Below are positions 46,750 to 64,000 of a stretch of 64,000 nt of DNA, in pieces. The position numbers and the translations under genes are program-made. Each line of letters opens with the position of its first letter. Positions within the stretch are counted from its first letter, which is position 1. The stretch spans positions 372,001 through 436,000 of the forward strand of contig BAAHQB010000072.1 in the NCBI GenBank assembly GCA_054601695.1, read 5' to 3'. The notes under the pieces were generated by a model. The model made no database searches and had not been told where the DNA came from. It saw only the letters and a program-made list of their open reading frames with translations. This DNA is from Amorphochlora amoebiformis (taxonomy: Eukaryota > Cercozoa > Chlorarachniophyceae).

Positions 46750-47102
46750 CATACATATATGTATGTATCTAATGTATATATATATATATATATGTACATA
46801 TATATATATGTATATGTGTATATATGTATATATATGTGTATGTGTGTGTATACTTCACATATATCATATATCTATATATATATATATATATTAATTATAC
46901 CAATAAGATATTATAACTATACCTATGCACCTCGAGGGGCGTTGTTGCCTGCAAATCCAGCCTTATACATCCCCGATCCGTTGTCGACGACCAAGGCAGC
47001 TACCTGTGGGTGTCATATGTAAGTCTCAGATGTTGAGTTTGGAACCTAGGATGCCAAGTTTGTAATATTATTTCTTGATATTGAGGGGTTGATCAATAAA
47101 CC
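44690..47102 (-). pseudogene. Actin fragments (probable relic)
   Basis: 47003-46931 reads VAALVVDNGSGMYKAGFAGN followed by NAPR, the unmistakable actin N-terminus (ATP phosphate-binding loop). An upstream exon ending at 47102 supplies an acidic run, STDDDDDDDVGEE, joined by a normal GT-AG intron. 46330-46268 reads [20 protein letters not shown], matching actin around residues 280-300 but diverged from the usual KCDVDIRKDLY. A possible third piece near 44756 (IVSPPVRIG) is weak. Roughly 250 residues of actin should lie between the first two pieces, but the ~600 bp there is only (TA)n, so no complete actin can be encoded. The acidic run is longer than in ordinary actins, and no start codon is assigned. 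Confidence 0.75.
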
Positions 47103-47726
47103 TCCTCCCCGACGTCATCGTCGTCGTCGTCGTCCGTCGATGCCCCCTTTAAGCTGTGGCACAGAGCTCTAAGTCGCCTCGACGCCCAGAGAGGCCAGCG
47201 GGGAATCGTCGGTGAGCGGATGATCTGAGTTGGGAATTGGTGAGTGTTTGGGGTATTCGGATGAAGGATTTTAAGTGAAGTTGTTTCGGTTTGAGCCAAC
47301 AAGCTAGGGTTGGATGCTCCTGAACGGTGGCGTCGAGTAGACGTCGTTGGCGTGTAGATGTAGAGTTTAATTTTTCAGCTGAATTTCTGGGTTGCATCGC
47401 TTTGGTTGTTTGAGTTAGGATCTCAGTTTCTATCCTCACGAAACATACTGACCGCTGCGCGCGAAAAGACAGGACGCGACAGTGGCGCGCCCCCTTTTTC
47501 ATTTAGAGTCCCGATTCTTCTAGGAGAGCGAAAGAACCTGTGTATCGAAATATCAAAATAGATTATGTAGGATAGGCTCAATATGTTATCTAGATATCAC
47601 GTTATCAAGTTTTTGGCAACCTGATATCAAACCGAATATCCGAGATAAGTTCCGAATTATATTTTATGATTTCCGCGGCCCAAAAGAACCAACCGGGGTC
47701 AGATCGGCGCCTGGGGGGATCCGAGA
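47103..47726. promoter_or_regulatory. Divergent region between the actin relic and chlD
   Basis: Complex, GC-richer DNA without (TA)n arrays, containing the upstream part of the actin 5' exon (open on the minus strand to about 47302). The remaining ~420 bp should hold the chlD promoter. No defined site is recognised. Confidence 0.5.
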
Positions 47727-63382
<15,656 letters not shown>

Positions 63383-63403
63383 GTAACTTACATACTACTG
63401 TAG

Positions 63404-63442
<39 letters not shown>

Positions 63443-63444
<2 letters not shown>

Positions 63445-63531
63445 ATGCGCACAGGTAACTAACATACTACTATAGTAAATATATATATATATATATATCC
63501 ATGCACACAGGTAACTAACATACTACTATAG

Positions 63532-63578
<47 letters not shown>

Positions 63579-63609
63579 ATGCGCACAGGTAACTAACATA
63601 CTACTATAG

Positions 63610-63652
<43 letters not shown>

Positions 63653-63683
63653 ATGCGCACAGGTAACTAACATACTACTATAG

Positions 63684-63720
<37 letters not shown>

Positions 63721-63880
63721 ATGCGCACAGGTAACTAACATACTACTATAGTAAATATATATATATACACATATATATATATATATATCCATGCGCACAG
63801 GTAACTAACATATTACCATAGTAAATATATATACATATATATACATATGTATATATACTGCATGCGCTCAGGTGACTTAA
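63443..63880 (+). repeat. Seven copies of a chlD exon end plus donor
   Basis: CCATGCGCACAGGTAACTAA then CATACTACTATAGTAAAT starts at about 63443, 63499, 63577, 63651, 63719 and 63789, with a diverged copy near 63860. Each is spaced by (TA)n of different length. The source is the end of exon 63315-63382 and its intron start (CCATGCGCACAG, GTAACTTACATACTACTG). Confidence 0.95.
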
Positions 63881-63904
63881 TGTACAAAAAAATATATACA
63901 TGTG

Positions 63905-63976
<72 letters not shown>

Positions 63977-64000
63977 GCATACATATATATATATATATAT
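63881..64000 (+). other. chlD intron running off the window
   Basis: Mostly (TA)n. No exon is visible; the rest of the vWA domain must follow to the right. Confidence 0.8.

Noticed and set aside
63443-63880. CRISPR-like array (38-bp repeats with variable spacers)
   Set aside because: The 'spacers' are all (TA)n and the repeats copy the adjacent coding exon and its donor. The window is eukaryotic.

Overview
This is a nuclear window from a photosynthetic eukaryote. Coding sequence is cut into about 106 very short exons (mostly 30-140 nt) separated by introns of (TA)n microsatellite and telomere-type hexamer arrays. My exon models total about 7.4 kb, roughly 11-12% of the window. A magnesium-chelatase D subunit gene shows that the organism makes chlorophyll. 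Its putative signal-peptide-plus-basic leader would suit a secondary plastid. The class E (cAMP-receptor-like) GPCR, TTAGGG-type repeats and spliceosomal GT-AG introns together fit a photosynthetic stramenopile, though a haptophyte or another complex alga is not excluded.

Layout: (1) about 620-6565, plus strand, a pepsin-family aspartic protease. (2) 7121-26689, minus strand, a 31-exon gene model that runs from a seven-helix class E GPCR straight into an SLC36/AVT-type amino-acid transporter in one phase-consistent reading frame. (3) 26943-43959, plus strand, a 34-exon gene for a secreted coiled-coil protein of unknown function (about 734 residues). (4) about 44690-47102, minus strand, fragments of actin, probably a relic. 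(5) 47727 to beyond the right end, plus strand, chlD, with 30 exons and about 639 codons inside the window.

Genes alternate in strand. Divergent pairs share short spacers of about 250-420 bp that are probable bidirectional promoters. Convergent pairs are separated by spacers unusually rich in CTAG. No tRNA, rRNA, CRISPR array or autonomous transposon was recognised.

Two features stand out. The first is the GPCR-transporter open frame, which would be a chimeric receptor-transporter. The second is a recurrent mutational signature: the edge of an exon with its splice site has been copied one to seven times into the neighbouring intron, with (TA)n between copies. I see this at more than a dozen junctions in three genes, and the 1-kb TTAGGC array in gene 3 may have the same origin. 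A separate ~46-bp unit embedded in TTAGGG repeats recurs five times in introns of two genes.

Exon boundaries were set by hand from splice signals, reading-frame phase and family similarity, so individual edges may be off by a few codons.
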